From positions 154,165 through 218,164 of the forward strand of contig CAJHNH020001149.1 of the NCBI GenBank assembly GCA_905116865.2: a DNA stretch of 64,000 nucleotides, given 5' to 3'. This DNA comes from Candidula unifasciata. Its lineage: Eukaryota > Mollusca > Gastropoda > Stylommatophora > Geomitridae. The position numbers and the translations under genes were made by a program. Below the pieces are notes generated by a model. That model worked only from the letters and a program-made list of their open reading frames with translations. It was not told the origin of the DNA and searched no databases. Positions 56,201 through 64,000 of this stretch are shown here, in pieces (position 1 is the stretch's first letter; the number at the start of each line of letters is the position of its first letter).

Positions 56201-57163
56201 TAGCGTGAAAGAAGAGCAGACCCAATGATCCTAACAGGCATGTCAAACAACATGACAAATCGGAGGTTTGCTCGATCAGCCTGACTGTAAACACAACACA
56301 ACGTAATAAACGCCCATTGAAGAAATAACATAGAAGGAGAAGAATCTACATACAAGCATTCGAAAACTTAAAGTACATGTACACATACTACTAGGAAATC
56401 AAAGAAGTAAAAAGAACGGAGTACAGACCATGGGGCACACTTGACACCATAAAACAACCTAGCGATTTAAGAAGCTGTTTTTAAAGCTTGCTCCAAACGA
56501 CACAAACCACAGGCTGTAATTGTACTACTGCCACGTTTACCTTTGCAATATCTTACCGTCCTTACATATCTACTTCTTGAACCAGCTACTTTCAGTGCTA
56601 AGCATTATTTGTGAATGTACTTAATTGTGTTCCAACGTACCGCGATCATAACCCGCTGCTGGCTGGATTATCGTCGTGGCATGGGGCTTCGCAGGTCGAC
56701 CCAGCGTTAAATAGGTACCAGGATGTGTATTCTTATGAAGTAAAGACGGTCTACGTAATGCTGTCCACATTACCCACCTAGTGCCAATTGGACTGTAAAA
56801 ATATGGGTCCTTTTCCCATATGCCTGACGCGTCTAAGGCGTAAAAAGGGATCTTTTCTTTTACGTGTTACTTTACTGGGTGATGAAGATGTCACCCGGAA
56901 CGCTTAAAAAATGTCCCATGTAAAGTGACGACTGTTCTTAACTCAACCGTAACTTTAGTCTGATTGTTGTCTCAACGATTTCTATGGTTTCGCGACAATT
57001 GCTAATATTTGATATTTCTTGTATCATCATCTGATAGATGAAACAACTGGATGATGTTTCCAGGCCAGCCCTACCCTACCCCTACGACATGGTGTTTTCT
57101 CTGAATGCTGACAGGGTGAATCCTAGAGCCAACAATTTTTATGTCAGTTCAGTCGCTGATTAG
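44112..57163 (+). CDS. Aldo/keto reductase, copy C (complete, 8 exons, 372 aa)
   Basis: Paralogue of copy B with the same exon lengths and phases: 44112-44222, 44997-45139, 46644-46800, 48838-49011, 50028-50125, 52224-52393, 53334-53473, 57038-57163. All introns are GT-AG. The predicted role is the same NADPH-dependent carbonyl reduction. Tetrad D65, Y70, K96 and H139 is intact. By eye about 20 of 372 residues differ from B. They cluster at the exon 1/2 junction (G31A in LGCATFG, E36V, A37T, E42G, H43Q, V47E) and around the catalytic lysine (M90K, G99Q), with V309A in the IIGAKT cofactor-side segment. No stop or frameshift is seen. Intron 7 is long (3.56 kb) because of LINE-Z. The LINE at 43556-44025 lies just upstream and may alter its expression. 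Confidence 0.95.
44997..45139 (+). CDS. AKR copy C, exon 2
   Basis: 143 bp. Acceptor TTGTAG/TGG, donor AGAG/GTGAGT. It starts [13 protein letters not shown] and holds catalytic D65 and Y70 in [15 protein letters not shown]. Confidence 0.94.
45340..45870 (-). mobile_element. LINE 3' fragment (minus), copy C intron 2
   Basis: The minus strand reads [20 protein letters not shown], then [29 protein letters not shown] and [13 protein letters not shown]. This is the C-terminal domain common to many endonuclease-RT LINEs (RWLGHxxR..RxPKDILxGxL...KDVCK). The RT core is absent. The paralogous, more decayed copy is at 20345-20870. Confidence 0.75.
46345..46580 (+). mobile_element. SINE-V, copy C intron 2
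   Basis: Head GCCGCTGTGTAGCGGCTAGA with a B-box-like GAGTTCGGAACTG, body TTATTGGGTACCAGGTATAA, and GGAGTGCTGATTGTCTATAA near the 3' end. Copy B has a deleted form at 21290-21480. Confidence 0.75.
46644..46800 (+). CDS. AKR copy C, exon 3
   Basis: 157 bp. Acceptor CGACAG/A, donor CCAG/GTGGTC. It encodes [20 protein letters not shown] to DYVDLYQ and holds catalytic K96. Confidence 0.94.
47196..47232. repeat. (TA)n microsatellite
   Basis: About 18 TA units in intron 3 of copy C. Copy B has no TA run at the matching place (about 22075). Confidence 0.95.
47535..47905 (+). mobile_element. SINE-C, copy C intron 3
   Basis: Paralogue of 22400-22770: GGTCCCGGGTTCAAGCCCCT, GACGCCCGTGTGTAATTGTT, CCTAACGGCGCTGCCCGTGC, ending near AAAGAATAAACAGTATCG. 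Confidence 0.8.
48838..49011 (+). CDS. AKR copy C, exon 4
   Basis: 174 bp. Acceptor CTGCAG/ATC, donor CTACAG/GTGAGC. It encodes residues 138-195 with catalytic H139. Only V154L differs from copy B. Confidence 0.94.
49045..49611 (+). mobile_element. LINE-W fragment with target-site duplication, copy C intron 4
   Basis: A 567-bp insertion flanked by AAACTGCCAA (49035-49044) and AAACTGGCAA (49612-49621), absent from copy B. It encodes a LINE C-terminal region: [64 protein letters not shown]. Two stops are present. It ends in an A-rich GAAAGAAAAG tail. A second LINE-W fragment (62506-63096) starts at the same point of the element. Confidence 0.85.
50028..50125 (+). CDS. AKR copy C, exon 5
   Basis: 98 bp. 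Acceptor ATTGCAG/CAA, donor AAAGG/GTGAGT. The encoded protein is identical to copy B exon 5, including [13 protein letters not shown]. Confidence 0.94.
50622..50880. repeat. Long (GT)n compound microsatellite, copy C intron 5
   Basis: About 260 bp of GT with TCTGTG, TATGTG and ATATATAT interruptions, against about 45 bp in A and 30 bp in B at the matching place. It abuts SINE-A. Confidence 0.95.
50881..51060 (+). mobile_element. SINE-A, partly deleted, copy C intron 5
   Basis: GGGTGCCGAGTTCGATCCCA, CGTTACCGAGAGCTGACCGT, then a shortened body. The A-box region was replaced by the expanded GT tract and the usual GGTTCTGCAACG terminus is missing. Confidence 0.7.
51080..51530 (+). mobile_element. 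Repeat D followed by intact SINE-V, copy C intron 5
   Basis: Repeat D (TTGAGTCAAGAATTGATATC to about 51250) is followed by SINE-V with head GCCGTGGTGTAGCGGTTAAA, body TAGGTACCAGGTAAAGTCAT, and an A-rich end at about 51525. This reads uninterrupted across the point where copy A has its 2.2-kb insertion. Confidence 0.75.
52224..52393 (+). CDS. AKR copy C, exon 6
   Basis: 170 bp. Acceptor TGGCAG/C, donor CGAG/GTAACT. It encodes [19 protein letters not shown], then IPMQ and STFNDQ variants, to IAKKRG. Confidence 0.94.
53334..53473 (+). CDS. AKR copy C, exon 7
   Basis: 140 bp. Acceptor CCGTCAG/GC, donor GAG/GTAAGT. It encodes [19 protein letters not shown], then [13 protein letters not shown] (V309A), to LTKEE. 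Confidence 0.94.
53755..53877 (-). mobile_element. SINE-V (minus), left part, split by LINE-Z
   Basis: It matches 29765-29877 of copy B up to ACTCATTTAAG. The continuation is at 55749. Confidence 0.75.
53878..55737 (+). mobile_element. LINE-Z, 5'-truncated, copy C intron 7
   Basis: A 1,860-bp insertion flanked by ACTCATTTAAG (53867-53877) and ACTAATTTAAG (55738-55748). It has lost the endonuclease. The RT (54501-55131) is one open frame of 210 codons: [36 protein letters not shown] and the catalytic [10 protein letters not shown], then [12 protein letters not shown]. The C-terminal part (55340-55732) has [15 protein letters not shown] and [16 protein letters not shown]. It ends ATGATGATG. 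A TAG at 55130 and frame breaks upstream (about 54148 and 54315) and at about 55340 disable it. It is very similar to the copy at 13643-16091. Confidence 0.92.
55749..55866 (-). mobile_element. SINE-V (minus), right part, split by LINE-Z
   Basis: GGCTGGGTTGAACTGGGAGC and GACTTTCAGATTCGCAGGCG match 29878-30000 of copy B and complete the SINE begun at 53755. Confidence 0.75.
56635..56870 (+). mobile_element. SINE-V-type element, copy C intron 7
   Basis: Paralogue of 6150-6460 and 30985-31275: ACCGCGATCATAACCCGCTG, CGCAGGTCGACCCAGCGTTA, GTGCCAATTGGACTGTAAAA. Confidence 0.7.
57038..57163 (+). CDS. AKR copy C, exon 8 (last)
   Basis: 126 bp. Acceptor TGATAG/ATG. It encodes [20 protein letters not shown] and ends FYVSSVAD, stop TAG 57161-57163. 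Confidence 0.94.
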   Translation: MKQLDDVSRPALPYPYDMVFSLNADRVNPRANNFYVSSVAD

Positions 57164-57171
57164 ACTTCAGT

Positions 57172-57172
57172 A

Positions 57173-57255
<83 letters not shown>
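57172..57255. repeat. (ATT)n microsatellite in the 3' UTR of copy C
   Basis: About 28 ATT units begin 9 bp after the stop codon. Copies A and B have only about four units at this place. Confidence 0.97.
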
Positions 57256-58125
57256 AGTTATCATTTTCAGCATTAAAATTGTCATCATATTTGACGATGT
57301 TTTTCTGAGATATCTGTCAGCGGAGTTTTGTATACAAGATGTGAAACATCGCCTGCCATACATGGGTGTCCAATCTTGATTATATCCATTGTGATTTTTT
57401 ATACGAATTTTCTTTTTTTTTAATTTCTACTTGCTATCTCTTGCCATACAGACATGACAAATAATTAATTTTACATCTATACAACACAGTTTATGTGCCA
57501 TTCGTGAATACATGGTTTTAGACGATATCTAAGGGCTAGAACTATAGGGAACGTATTTCCAGGGAAGATAAAGCTGTGTCTAGTTCTTCCTTGCTAGCCT
57601 AATTTTATAAATGGCCGCAGTGGTCATGGAGTGTAAAGTAACAAAGAGCTGTTTCGGTGTGGGTACAGGACCTATTTGTGTGTGCATATGTTTGTGTGTG
57701 TGTGTGTGTGTGTGTGCAGGTGGAAGGGATACACCCACACTCCTTTCATCAGACTATCATAGCGTGCATTGTAACAAAAAAATCGTCATATTCAACCAGC
57801 ATTCCTGAAGGAGGAGCTTAGGTTATAATTATAACCATTATATATGCGCCATAGAAAAAGGGTTAGCTCTGCTCGCAATCAAGTAGCTCTGAAAAGAACT
57901 GTTGATGCGGTCAAAGGAGACATAACCAAATACTGCCCCGAACGTCGACGAAGTTGTCTACCGGCCAGCCAATGGGCGACCTGGTCTCTAATGTTATCAG
58001 AGCATAAACGAAAAGCCCACAAATTAATAGTCGCTTTAGGAGTCACTAGACACGAAATGAACGACGAATATGTTGTCACGTGACAGCTGCTACCATTAGT
58101 AGGGACACACTTTGCTGTATGTTGA
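57256..58125 (+). other. 3' flank of AKR copy C
   Basis: It aligns with the flanks of A and B at both ends. A GT run lies at about 57691-57716. The segment at about 57720-58080 has no counterpart in A or B and holds a short open frame (57844-58083) that I do not consider a gene. Confidence 0.45.
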
Positions 58126-58144
58126 AAGGGGGGAGAGAGAGAGA

Positions 58145-58206
<62 letters not shown>

Positions 58207-58785
58207 GAAAGATAGAGGGAGAGAGAAACAGAGAACAGAGACACGGAGAGAGGCACAGAGAGGGGAAAACAAAGAAAGGATAGAGATACAGAGAGAGGCA
58301 GAAAGCGAGAGACAGACAGAGAGAGGCAGAGAGACAGAGAGAGAGACAGAGAGAGGCAGAGAGAGACAGAGAGAGGCAGAGAGAGACAGAGAGAGACAGA
58401 GAGAGGCAGAGAGAGGCAGAGAAAGACAGAGCGAGACAGAGAGAGGCAGGGAGAGGCAGGGAGAGACAGAGAGAGACAGAGAGAGGCAAAGAGAGGCAGA
58501 GAGACAGACAGAGGCGGAGAGATACAGAGAGAGGCAGAGGGAGAGACAAACAGAGGCAGAGAGAGACAGAGAGAAGCTTTGAGAGAGACAGAGAGAGACA
58601 GGGGGAGACAGAGAGAGACAGAGAGAGAGAAAGAGAGAGACAGAGAGAGTGACAGCGAGAGAGACAGAGAGACAGAGAGAGAGACATAGAGAGGCAGAGA
58701 GAGGCAGAGAGAGGCAGAGAGAGGCAGAGAGAGACAGAGAGAGACAGGGAAAGACAGAGAGAGACAGAGAGAGACATAGAGAGAG
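58126..58785. repeat. GA-rich polypurine tract, unit C
   Basis: About 660 bp of (GA)n and GACAGAGAGAGGCAGAGA-type units. Long minus-strand Ser-Leu frames here are artefacts. Confidence 0.95.
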
Positions 58786-59573
58786 CTGAGATGTGCTTTT
58801 CCTAGAAGCTATGATGTCGAATCTTTGCCCATATGAACCAAGAAAGCTAGTGTGTTGAGTCGAGAAGTGCCTAAATCGCATCACAGCTGTAAAGTCTAAT
58901 ATCGAATATCAACCTTCTAAAGGCGAGCTCGTAGGAAGTAAAAGAAGAAACAAGAAGAAGAAGAAGACGATAAGAAATGTAGAAAATATCAAGTACACAC
59001 GTTACCAGTTTGAGGGGCAAATTATCGTGTTTTACACAGCATGATTCCCACATGATGATGATGTCCAGTTCTGTGGTCCTATTATTATAACCTGACATTT
59101 TCTGTAAAATAAAGTATCCACGATTAAACAAAAACAGATGGATAAACATACTGATGCTGTGTGTTGTAATTGTTAAGTTCTGTGGATTGTTTAAAATTAT
59201 AATGATAATTTGAACGTCACTACTATCATCTGCAATATCATCGTTGTTATTGCTACCATTATTATCATCGTCATCGTATTCCTCGTTTTCTTCATCATTA
59301 CCGATATCATCGTTATGATCATGTAAAACACATTTCATAAAAATAAATAAATTTTTAGCCAGCATTATACTTCATGTATCAACTGTGGACAATAACTGAA
59401 AAACAAGAATTCGTGAAGTATAGAAACAGCGATATGTGTCTGTTATGTGCTATTTGAGTGACACACTAATCAACACACATCCAAGTGTCTAAAGGTATAA
59501 TTGTTCGCTCCCACACTCTCGCAGCAGGACTCGATAACAGTAGTTTCGTCATAACATAGATTTATTCGACAGT
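58786..59573. other. End of the duplicated flank and transition to unique DNA
   Basis: Up to about 59420 the sequence matches 8088-8735 and 32511-33410. After that no similarity to the array is seen. No gene is recognised. Confidence 0.5.
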
Positions 59574-59585
59574 ACACATAAGGGT

Positions 59586-60535
59586 TTGTTTTGTTTAGGT
59601 ACATTTCAAAGCATAAAGAGGGGCGTACGACAGGGATGTGTACTTTCACCTGATTTGTTTTCAATATACAGTGAATATATTATGAGATCTTTAATTGATA
59701 TGCCCGGAATCGTGGTTGGTGGGCACAATATAAACAATTTACGTTATGCTGATGACACAGTCTTGATAGCAACAAGTCAGAAAGAATTACAGGAAATGAT
59801 AGACATTGTGGTATTAGAAAGTGGAAGAATGGGCCTTAGTTTGAATAATGGGAAGACAGAAGTAATGGTGGTATCAAAGAAACAAATTATTCCTAAATGT
59901 GTAATAAAAGTCAATGGTGTTATTTTAAGACAAGTACAGAAATTTAAGTATCTGGGCACATGGATAACATCAGATGGAAGATGCATAACTGAAATAAGAA
60001 ACAGAATTGGACAGGCAAAAACTGCATTTTATAAAATGCAAAACATCTTGTGCAATATATCCTTGTCATTGAGGGTTAGAAAAAGAATTCTTGCTTGCTA
60101 CATACATCCAGTTTTAACATATGGATGTGAATCCTGGACAATCGGTAGGCAGGTCAAACAATTTTTAGAGGCCTCAGAGATGTGGTTTTACAGAAGAATG
60201 CTTAAAATACCTTGGACAGCCAAAAAGAGCAACCAAGAGGTTTTAAAAGAGGCGGGAGCCCGAACACAACTTATCACTGACATCAGAAGGAGACAGTCAT
60301 CATTTTTCGGCCATGTTATGAGAAGAGGGAAAATAGAACATGTTGTGACCACTGGAAAGATCTGTGGAAGGAGGGATAGAGAAAGACAACGAGAGAAGAG
60401 GCTTGACAGTCTTGTTGCATGGCATGGAGGTGTGTCGGCACACGAACTGATACATGCTGCAGGACATCGCGGATTATGGAGAGGCATGATCGCCCACGCT
60501 AGTCGGCAAGGCACCTGATGATGATGATGATGATG
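59586..60535 (+). mobile_element. LINE-Y, 5'-truncated, open 310-codon frame, perfect 12-bp duplication
   Basis: A 950-bp insertion flanked by ACACATAAGGGT at 59574-59585 and 60536-60547. The frame 59586-60518 is uninterrupted. It covers the second half of the reverse transcriptase and the C-terminal domain: KRGVRQGCVLSPDLFSIYSE, the catalytic [55 protein letters not shown] and SSFFGHVMRRGKIE. It ends GGCACC then (TGA)n. The upstream RT and the endonuclease are missing, so it cannot act alone. The first ATG is probably from flanking DNA. It is the best-preserved LINE copy in the window. Confidence 0.95.
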
Positions 60536-60547
60536 ACACATAAGGGT

Positions 60548-61597
60548 AGTTACAACCCCTTACACCGACACAACTGCAGACGTAGATATTGATCCTAATT
60601 GCCATTCGACATAGTCCTCACTCTTTATCTCTCACAACCTGCAGCGTCCTCTCATCTGACCACTACAGCTCTGACGGTCTACTGCTTCCTACAACTCTGG
60701 GGTCGCTGTACAGAGAAACATGAAAACTCTCCTATCAACTGGACCTTAATATTACTTCAGCAGACAATAACGGCTGACTGGAGACGGACTTCACTTGTTC
60801 GTTCTCCAGCATGTGCCCACAGCACATCAGCCTATTGAAGGCCGACAGGACTTCTAACACAGGTCCCCTCTAGCACACAGCTTTCGTCGGCATCCCTGAT
60901 GTCCTTTTTCAATTGTGATCCTACGTCTCCTTGCGCTATCACCCAGAACAGTCACAATTAGAACACCCAGCCCCCTTGGCCTTACTTCCCTAGCGGGACT
61001 TTACCTTAGACCCGCACCGTAAGCACAACCCTTACTCAGACCTTGCTGCCTGACAGTTACACGGTACTCTGACAGTCTCACTCGAGAGATACTGACTCTG
61101 ACCCTGACTTGGTCTCTCTCTGTGCCTCGGACTCTGACTGACTCGGACTTACTACGCAGCCCTAATATATCCTTGCCGAACCCATGTGGGTGTCTGATGT
61201 CAGAAGCACGCTCGTGTGGGCGTTCTCGAGACTCACGCTCACGTCGGCGGCTGATGTTACATGAGAATCACGCTGTCACGTAATTCATACTTTCACTATG
61301 TCCGCATTTTACACACGACTGAGGCCCTGTTAGGGTATTAGTTTAGCCGCTAAAAATGGGGATGAAGTTAGGGGGATAGTCTTTCTTTCTAACAATTAAA
61401 AAGCGAATAATTTTTCTCGTTGAAATCTTCTTCGTGTCCGTATTATCAAAAAGCATATCAAGTGATCTCCCTTGCTATTGGTGGGCTGCGTTTTATGACA
61501 AGAAATATTAACATTACAACCAGGCCAGTCGGTTAGGCCCTTGAGGATTATAGCCACGAAAAAAATGAATGGTAACATGGGTAATAAAAAATATAAA
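60548..61597. other. Unique region without recognised gene
   Basis: 60600-61260 is more C/G-rich than its surroundings and has CTGACTCT-type simple stretches (61095-61160). I found no exon, RNA or mobile element I can support. Confidence 0.4.
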
Positions 61598-61912
61598 GTT
61601 ACTGATGATGATGATAATAAAGCTATGATGATAATGATGATGACAAAAATGATGATGATGATGATGATAAAGATAATAAGGATGAAAAATGATGTTAAAG
61701 ATGATGATGATGATGCATGATGATGATGATTAAGGTGAAAATGATGATGATGATAAAGATGATGATGCATGATAATGATGATGGTGCTGATCATGATGAT
61801 CATGATCATGATGATGATGATTACGATGATGGTGATTAAAAAAAAGATAATGATGATGATGACAATGATGATGACAATGATGATGATGATGATGTTAAAA
61901 ATCAACGATAAA
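61598..61912. repeat. Imperfect (GAT)n tract
   Basis: About 315 bp of GATGAT with AATGAT and AAAGAT variants. The 174-codon minus-strand frame over it (mostly Ile and His) is a repeat artefact. Confidence 0.93.
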
Positions 61913-62256
61913 TGAAACAAATATGATGCAATTTGAATATGAGAGGTGCCTGTGGAAGCAGTTAAAAAAATGTCGATGTAGATGTCTCTCTGGAAGAAAA
62001 CAGAATATTAGAATTCGATTAAATGCGACTCAACTCTCGAGGGAATGCATAGAAATATTTGGAAAAGCCGGTAAACGATATGAATCAATTCTGTGCGTTT
62101 TTTTTAGATTTGTTTGGAAAATTGTCACCGCCACCTATTCAGACTATGACAGATAGCAACCCGACATTAAATCAAACATATCCTGTTCAATAGTTTCCGA
62201 GTCTATAGGCAGCAAACAGACAAATGTTGCTTTTTTAGATATATATACTGCTTCAG

Positions 62257-62484
62257 TCGGCTCTGTGGCTAAGTCGATGCGAACGCTTAATAATGCTGGG
62301 ATGCCGGGTTCGATCCCAGCTGCGGGCCATGCGCCTTGCGTTGGTGTCGACAGTGGTATCAAGAAAGTCGACCGTCCAGAAGCAATGGCAAACTACTGGA
62401 CGTAAATTTGCCTAGAGAAACAACACAACAGCCAGGGGCTGTTTGGATTGGTTCTGCAACGTCCTAAAAAGGATACGCAACAAC
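62257..62484 (+). mobile_element. SINE-A, full-length
   Basis: The best-preserved SINE-A: tRNA-like head TCGGCTCTGTGGCTAAGTCG with A box, B box GGTTCGATCCC, then GTCGACCGTCCAGAAGCAAT, GTAAATTTGCCTAGAGAAAC, and the end GGTTCTGCAACGTCC...GGATACGCAAC. A LINE-W fragment begins 22 bp later. Confidence 0.85.
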
Positions 62485-62505
62485 CTAAAAAAAATACTGC
62501 TCTAA

Positions 62506-63096
62506 CATGCTGAGAAAAGAACTACTATCGAGAATACAATCTGGAAGTAAAGTATACTATGCCATTCAACATCTACTGAAGTCAAAGTGTCTGTTTCGCA
62601 ACACCAAAAGCATACTATATAAAACGATGATAAGACCATTCGTTCTATATGGCTCTAAAACTTGGAGCATAGCTAAAAGGGATAAAGCCTTATTACAGGT
62701 TATCGAGAACTGAGTATTTCAACGAAACGTTGAACCCATCAAAGATGCAAATAGCGAGGAATGGAGAGTGAGAAGCAATAATGAAATTCATAATCTGTTT
62801 AAAACACCACTGATCACTGACATCTTGAGAGCTAATAGACTGAAATGTTTAGGGCAAATTGAAAGAATGTTTGATGACAGAGTAGTTACAACTGTATACA
62901 CAAGGGAAATGAATTGTCGTAGTCCACTAGGCAGACCAAGAAAAAAATGGAGTGATAATATCTAGACAGACCTGATAACACTTAGGGTCACCAACTGGAA
63001 AGAGAAGGCAAACCAGAGAGATGAGTGGCAGGGGGGTTGCGGGTGATATCTGCAGCAATGAACCTCAGGGGCTCGGAATGCTGAAGAAGAAGAAGA
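62506..63096 (+). mobile_element. LINE-W fragment
   Basis: Same element region as 49045-49611: [73 protein letters not shown]. Stops are at about 62711 and 62963. It ends in (GAA)n at 63083-63096. Target-site duplications were not seen. Confidence 0.85.
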
Positions 63097-64000
63097 TAGA
63101 TAGTTATAATAATAAAACACGTTACAGTGTGTCACATATCACTCCTGTCACGTGCCTAATGTAAGGATTTCTCCTTCAGAACCAACAGCACTCAGAAATA
63201 ATTATGTTGAGTCGTTTGGCTCGTATTGGTCTAAGGGATTTCCCGTGGCCAATATACTCTCAACTTATTTCTGGAGTAGGGCAACTCAAGTATTGGCACT
63301 ACAAAATATATCTGTATATGAATACAATATTCCTAGGCACACTTGGCTGGACACCCCCACTACTTACAAAAGAAAGCCCTCAGGTTATGATAGTTCATTA
63401 TCATAACCATGTTAACACATATAGTTAAGATTCATACACACACAAATGCTAAACACTTAAAAAGGTGAAATAGAGACACCTAAGTCAGCCATGAAAATGA
63501 ATGCATGTAATGAATAAAACATATACATATATAAAATAGTGAAGTAGATGCCAGATCTCAATAGCTGGATTCCAGAATACAATGTCCAGATCACCAAGAT
63601 AGCTACACAGTCAGAAGGTCCTGGAGATGATACATTGTCATCCTTGGGAAACATGGGAGCTGTGAGGAATATAGCAAAGCATGGCATCAACTGTTGCTTA
63701 TCCTCTTTCTATCGGTGATGCTTCCCTCAGCTCCTGATGATTCGACTGTCTTTGGTTACTCTGCCTCAACTGGATCAGATGGTGGAGAAGTACCTCACCA
63801 TAAAGGACACAGCAACTGGATAGGCACACAGCAAACGGGATAGTCACACAGCACCTTCCTCCCACGAGTAAATTCGCCGCACTGTACCTGAGCTACAACA
63901 TAGCTCTGGCACTGTATGAAGTTGGGCGTATATGGCACCAATCCTGAGGAGAACAATCTTCTCAATTGGTAGTTGGGGATAATTGGGAGGTAATAGGTTG
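63097..64000. other. AT-rich DNA without recognised gene
   Basis: Nothing beyond short, unconvincing open frames was found up to the window edge. Confidence 0.4.

Larger units (their letters stand above)
43274..59420 (+). repeat. Tandem segmental duplication, unit C (ends in the window)
   Basis: The last unit contains AKR copy C and its 3' flank. Homology to units A and B continues through the last exon, the GA-rich tract and the AT-rich segment after it. It stops near a shared GAATTCG-GAAGTAT-like sequence (about 8712 in A, 33397 in B, 59407 in C). The minisatellite and LINE-X that follow in A and B are absent here, so this looks like the downstream edge of the array or a rearranged unit. 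Confidence 0.7.

Noticed and set aside
58076..58884. Minus-strand frames of 233 and 262 codons
   Set aside because: Pure low-complexity translation of the GA/CAGA repeat of unit C.
61396..61920. Minus-strand frame of 174 codons rich in Ile and His
   Set aside because: Artefact of the imperfect (GAT)n tract.
57170..64000. A fourth AKR copy downstream of copy C
   Set aside because: No exon with the AKR motifs was found after 57163, and homology to the array ends near 59420.

Overview
This is a 64-kb piece of animal nuclear genome. Genes are split by GT-AG introns, intergenic DNA is AT-rich, microsatellites are abundant, and there are many non-LTR retrotransposon (LINE) remnants and tRNA-derived SINEs. 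A lophotrochozoan, probably a gastropod mollusc, is my best guess from the gene family and repeat style; the sequence does not prove it. No prokaryotic or organellar genes, and no convincing rRNA or functional tRNA gene, were seen.

The only host gene I can support is an aldo/keto reductase (AKR) of the YajO-like type, present as three same-strand tandem copies. Copy A enters from the left edge and shows only its last three exons (3610-6752). Copy B (18718-31571) and copy C (44112-57163) are each complete: eight coding exons of 111, 143, 157, 174, 98, 170, 140 and 126 bp, giving 372 residues. Exon lengths, intron phases and the catalytic tetrad (D65, Y70, K96, H139) are conserved, and B and C differ at about 20 residues. 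Exon 6 recurs every 24.26-24.36 kb. Introns and intergenic DNA align between copies too, so this is a tandem segmental duplication of about 25 kb rather than retrocopying.

Layout: 1-3609 is intron 5 of copy A, with a copy-A-specific 2.2-kb insertion bounded by TG...CA. 3610-6752 is the end of copy A. 6753-17892 is the A-B interval: a GA-rich tract, a 4-unit 32-bp minisatellite, LINE-X, a nearly full-length minus-strand LINE-Z and an RNase H-type LINE. 17893-31571 is the promoter region and copy B. 31572-43273 is the B-C interval: GA tract, the same minisatellite grown to 11 units, LINE-X split by a nested LINE-Y, further LINE debris, and a 17-base assembly gap at 41099-41115. 43274-57163 is copy C, with a LINE fragment close to its start codon and another LINE in intron 7. 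57164-59420 is the last recognisable duplicated flank. 59421-64000 is unrelated flank with a LINE-Y fragment (open 310-codon frame, perfect 12-bp target-site duplication), unannotated DNA, a GAT tract, a SINE and a LINE-W fragment.

Mobile elements account for most differences between the three units. Because the units are paralogous, each unit serves as the 'empty site' for insertions in the others, so many insertion boundaries and target-site duplications can be read directly. The upstream regions of B and C have diverged (69-bp duplication, TATA-like site, CRE-like site, LINE insertion), so the copies may be expressed differently; that is inference.
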